From an uncultured Collinsella sp. (GTDB lineage Bacteria; Actinomycetota; Coriobacteriia; Coriobacteriales; Coriobacteriaceae), in NCBI GenBank assembly GCA_958446785.1, contig CAUCXP010000107.1, positions 1-5,733 on the forward strand: a DNA stretch of 5,733 bases, read 5' to 3'. The position numbers and the translations under genes are program-made. Shown one piece after another: positions 5,336 through 5,733 of the stretch (position 1 is the stretch's first letter; each line of letters starts with the position of its first letter). The notes below the pieces were generated by a model. That model had not been told where the DNA came from, did not search any database, and worked only from the letters and a program-made list of their open reading frames with translations.

Positions 5336-5733
5336 AAGAAAAAACACTGCATCGCATCTTTTAGCGCGATTTCGTGGATTGATTCAGGCGGCGGCGACGC
5401 TTGCGACCAATATTCACCTGCCTAACTTTGCCAAGGGCGGCATCTACCAGGGAGCGGGCAAAGCCGTCTGCGTGCCGGGTCTCAACTGCTACTCGTGTCC
5501 GGCGGCCTCGGGTGCGTGCCCCATCGGGTCGTTTCAGTCGGTGGTGGGCTCGTCTAAGTTTAGCTTTTCGTATTACGTCACCGGAACGCTCATTCTGATC
5601 GGCGTGCTACTGGGACGTTTTGTATGCGGCTTTTTGTGTCCGTTTGGATGGCTGCAAGAGCTTCTGCATAAGATTCCCAGCAAAAAGCTCTCCACGAAAA
5701 AGCTCAAGCCGCTCACGTACATCAAGTATGCCG
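5328..5733 (+). CDS. Polytopic membrane 4Fe-4S-binding protein, NapH/polyferredoxin-like (partial, C-terminus beyond right edge)
   Basis: An open frame of 135 codons plus one base runs to the right edge with no stop. The start is taken as TTG 5328, because the product LDKRKN then aligns with the MDKKR-type start I recall for homologues. It lies 8 nt inside the end of the CXXC gene, with GGAG 10 nt upstream, which suggests translational coupling. No in-frame ATG exists downstream of it. An ATG at 5280 would only add a shadow of the preceding gene. Cys-rich motif CVPGLNCYSCPAASGACPIG places Cys at 48, 54, 57 and 64. A membrane helix (about 82-99) follows, then GRFVCGFLCPFGWLQELL with Cys 100 and 104, the hallmark of NapH/NosR/RnfA-associated ferredoxin-type membrane proteins. 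Further helices and 4Fe-4S motifs are expected outside the window. The likely role is electron transfer at the membrane. Donor and acceptor are not visible. Confidence 0.9.
   Translation, partial: MDKRKNTASHLLARFRGLIQAAATLATNIHLPNFAKGGIYQGAGKAVCVPGLNCYSCPAASGACPIGSFQSVVGSSKFSFSYYVTGTLILIGVLLGRFVCGFLCPFGWLQELLHKIPSKKLSTKKLKPLTYIKYA

Noticed and set aside
1..5733. CRISPR arrays, tRNA or rRNA genes, insertion sequences, phage attachment sites
   Set aside because: No spaced direct repeats, cloverleaf-like segments, rRNA-like stretches, transposase motifs or long terminal inverted repeats were seen on either strand by eye.

Overview
The window reads like part of a high-GC Gram-positive chromosome. 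I favour a gut actinobacterium of the Coriobacteriia (Collinsella-like). Coding DNA is GC-rich with C/G-ending codons. Shine-Dalgarno sites are strong (AGGAG, GGAGG), and two genes start with TTG. The gene families present (LuxR-type regulator with a helical-repeat region, Tat-exported protein, CXXC mini-protein with a membrane Fe-S protein) fit that group. The taxonomic call is inference, since no rRNA or marker gene is present.

Layout, left to right. (1) Positions 1-717, minus strand: the N-terminal 239 codons of an exported protein that runs off the left edge. It has a Tat-like signal and a beta-sandwich-like domain. (2) Positions 873-1877, minus strand: a 334-residue LuxR/GerE-type regulator lying 155 bp upstream of the exported protein and pointing the same way, so it may control it. 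(3) Positions 1878-2174: a divergent intergenic region. It holds a 17-bp dyad in the regulator's leader, a possible minus-strand promoter, an open stretch that looks like the broken C-terminus of an unidentified plus-strand gene, and a TATAAT promoter for the next gene. (4) Positions 2175-3155, plus strand: a stand-alone ATP-pyrophosphatase/dimerisation half of GMP synthetase without the glutamine amidotransferase half, closed by a strong intrinsic terminator at 3168-3201. (5) Positions 3253-5099, minus strand: a two-gene operon, an OmpR/PhoB-type response regulator followed by its histidine kinase with an ATGA overlap. (6) From 5189 to the right edge, plus strand and divergent from the two-component operon: a 48-residue single-span membrane protein with a C-terminal CXXC (CD1871A-like), overlapping by 8 nt a polytopic membrane 4Fe-4S protein that is cut by the window end.

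The right-hand half looks like one unit: a sensor kinase and regulator facing a membrane redox operon across an 89-bp region in which the two candidate promoters overlap. The simplest model is that the two-component system controls the Fe-S/CXXC genes and itself in response to an envelope or redox signal. The kinase carries CxxC motifs both in its first membrane segment and as its last four residues. This functional link is inferred from gene arrangement. The left-hand regulator/exported-protein pair and the GMP synthetase half look like independent units.

Three real genes are easy to miss by automated ORF calling: the left-edge gene (no stop in the window), the 48-residue TTG-start gene, and the right-edge TTG-start gene.
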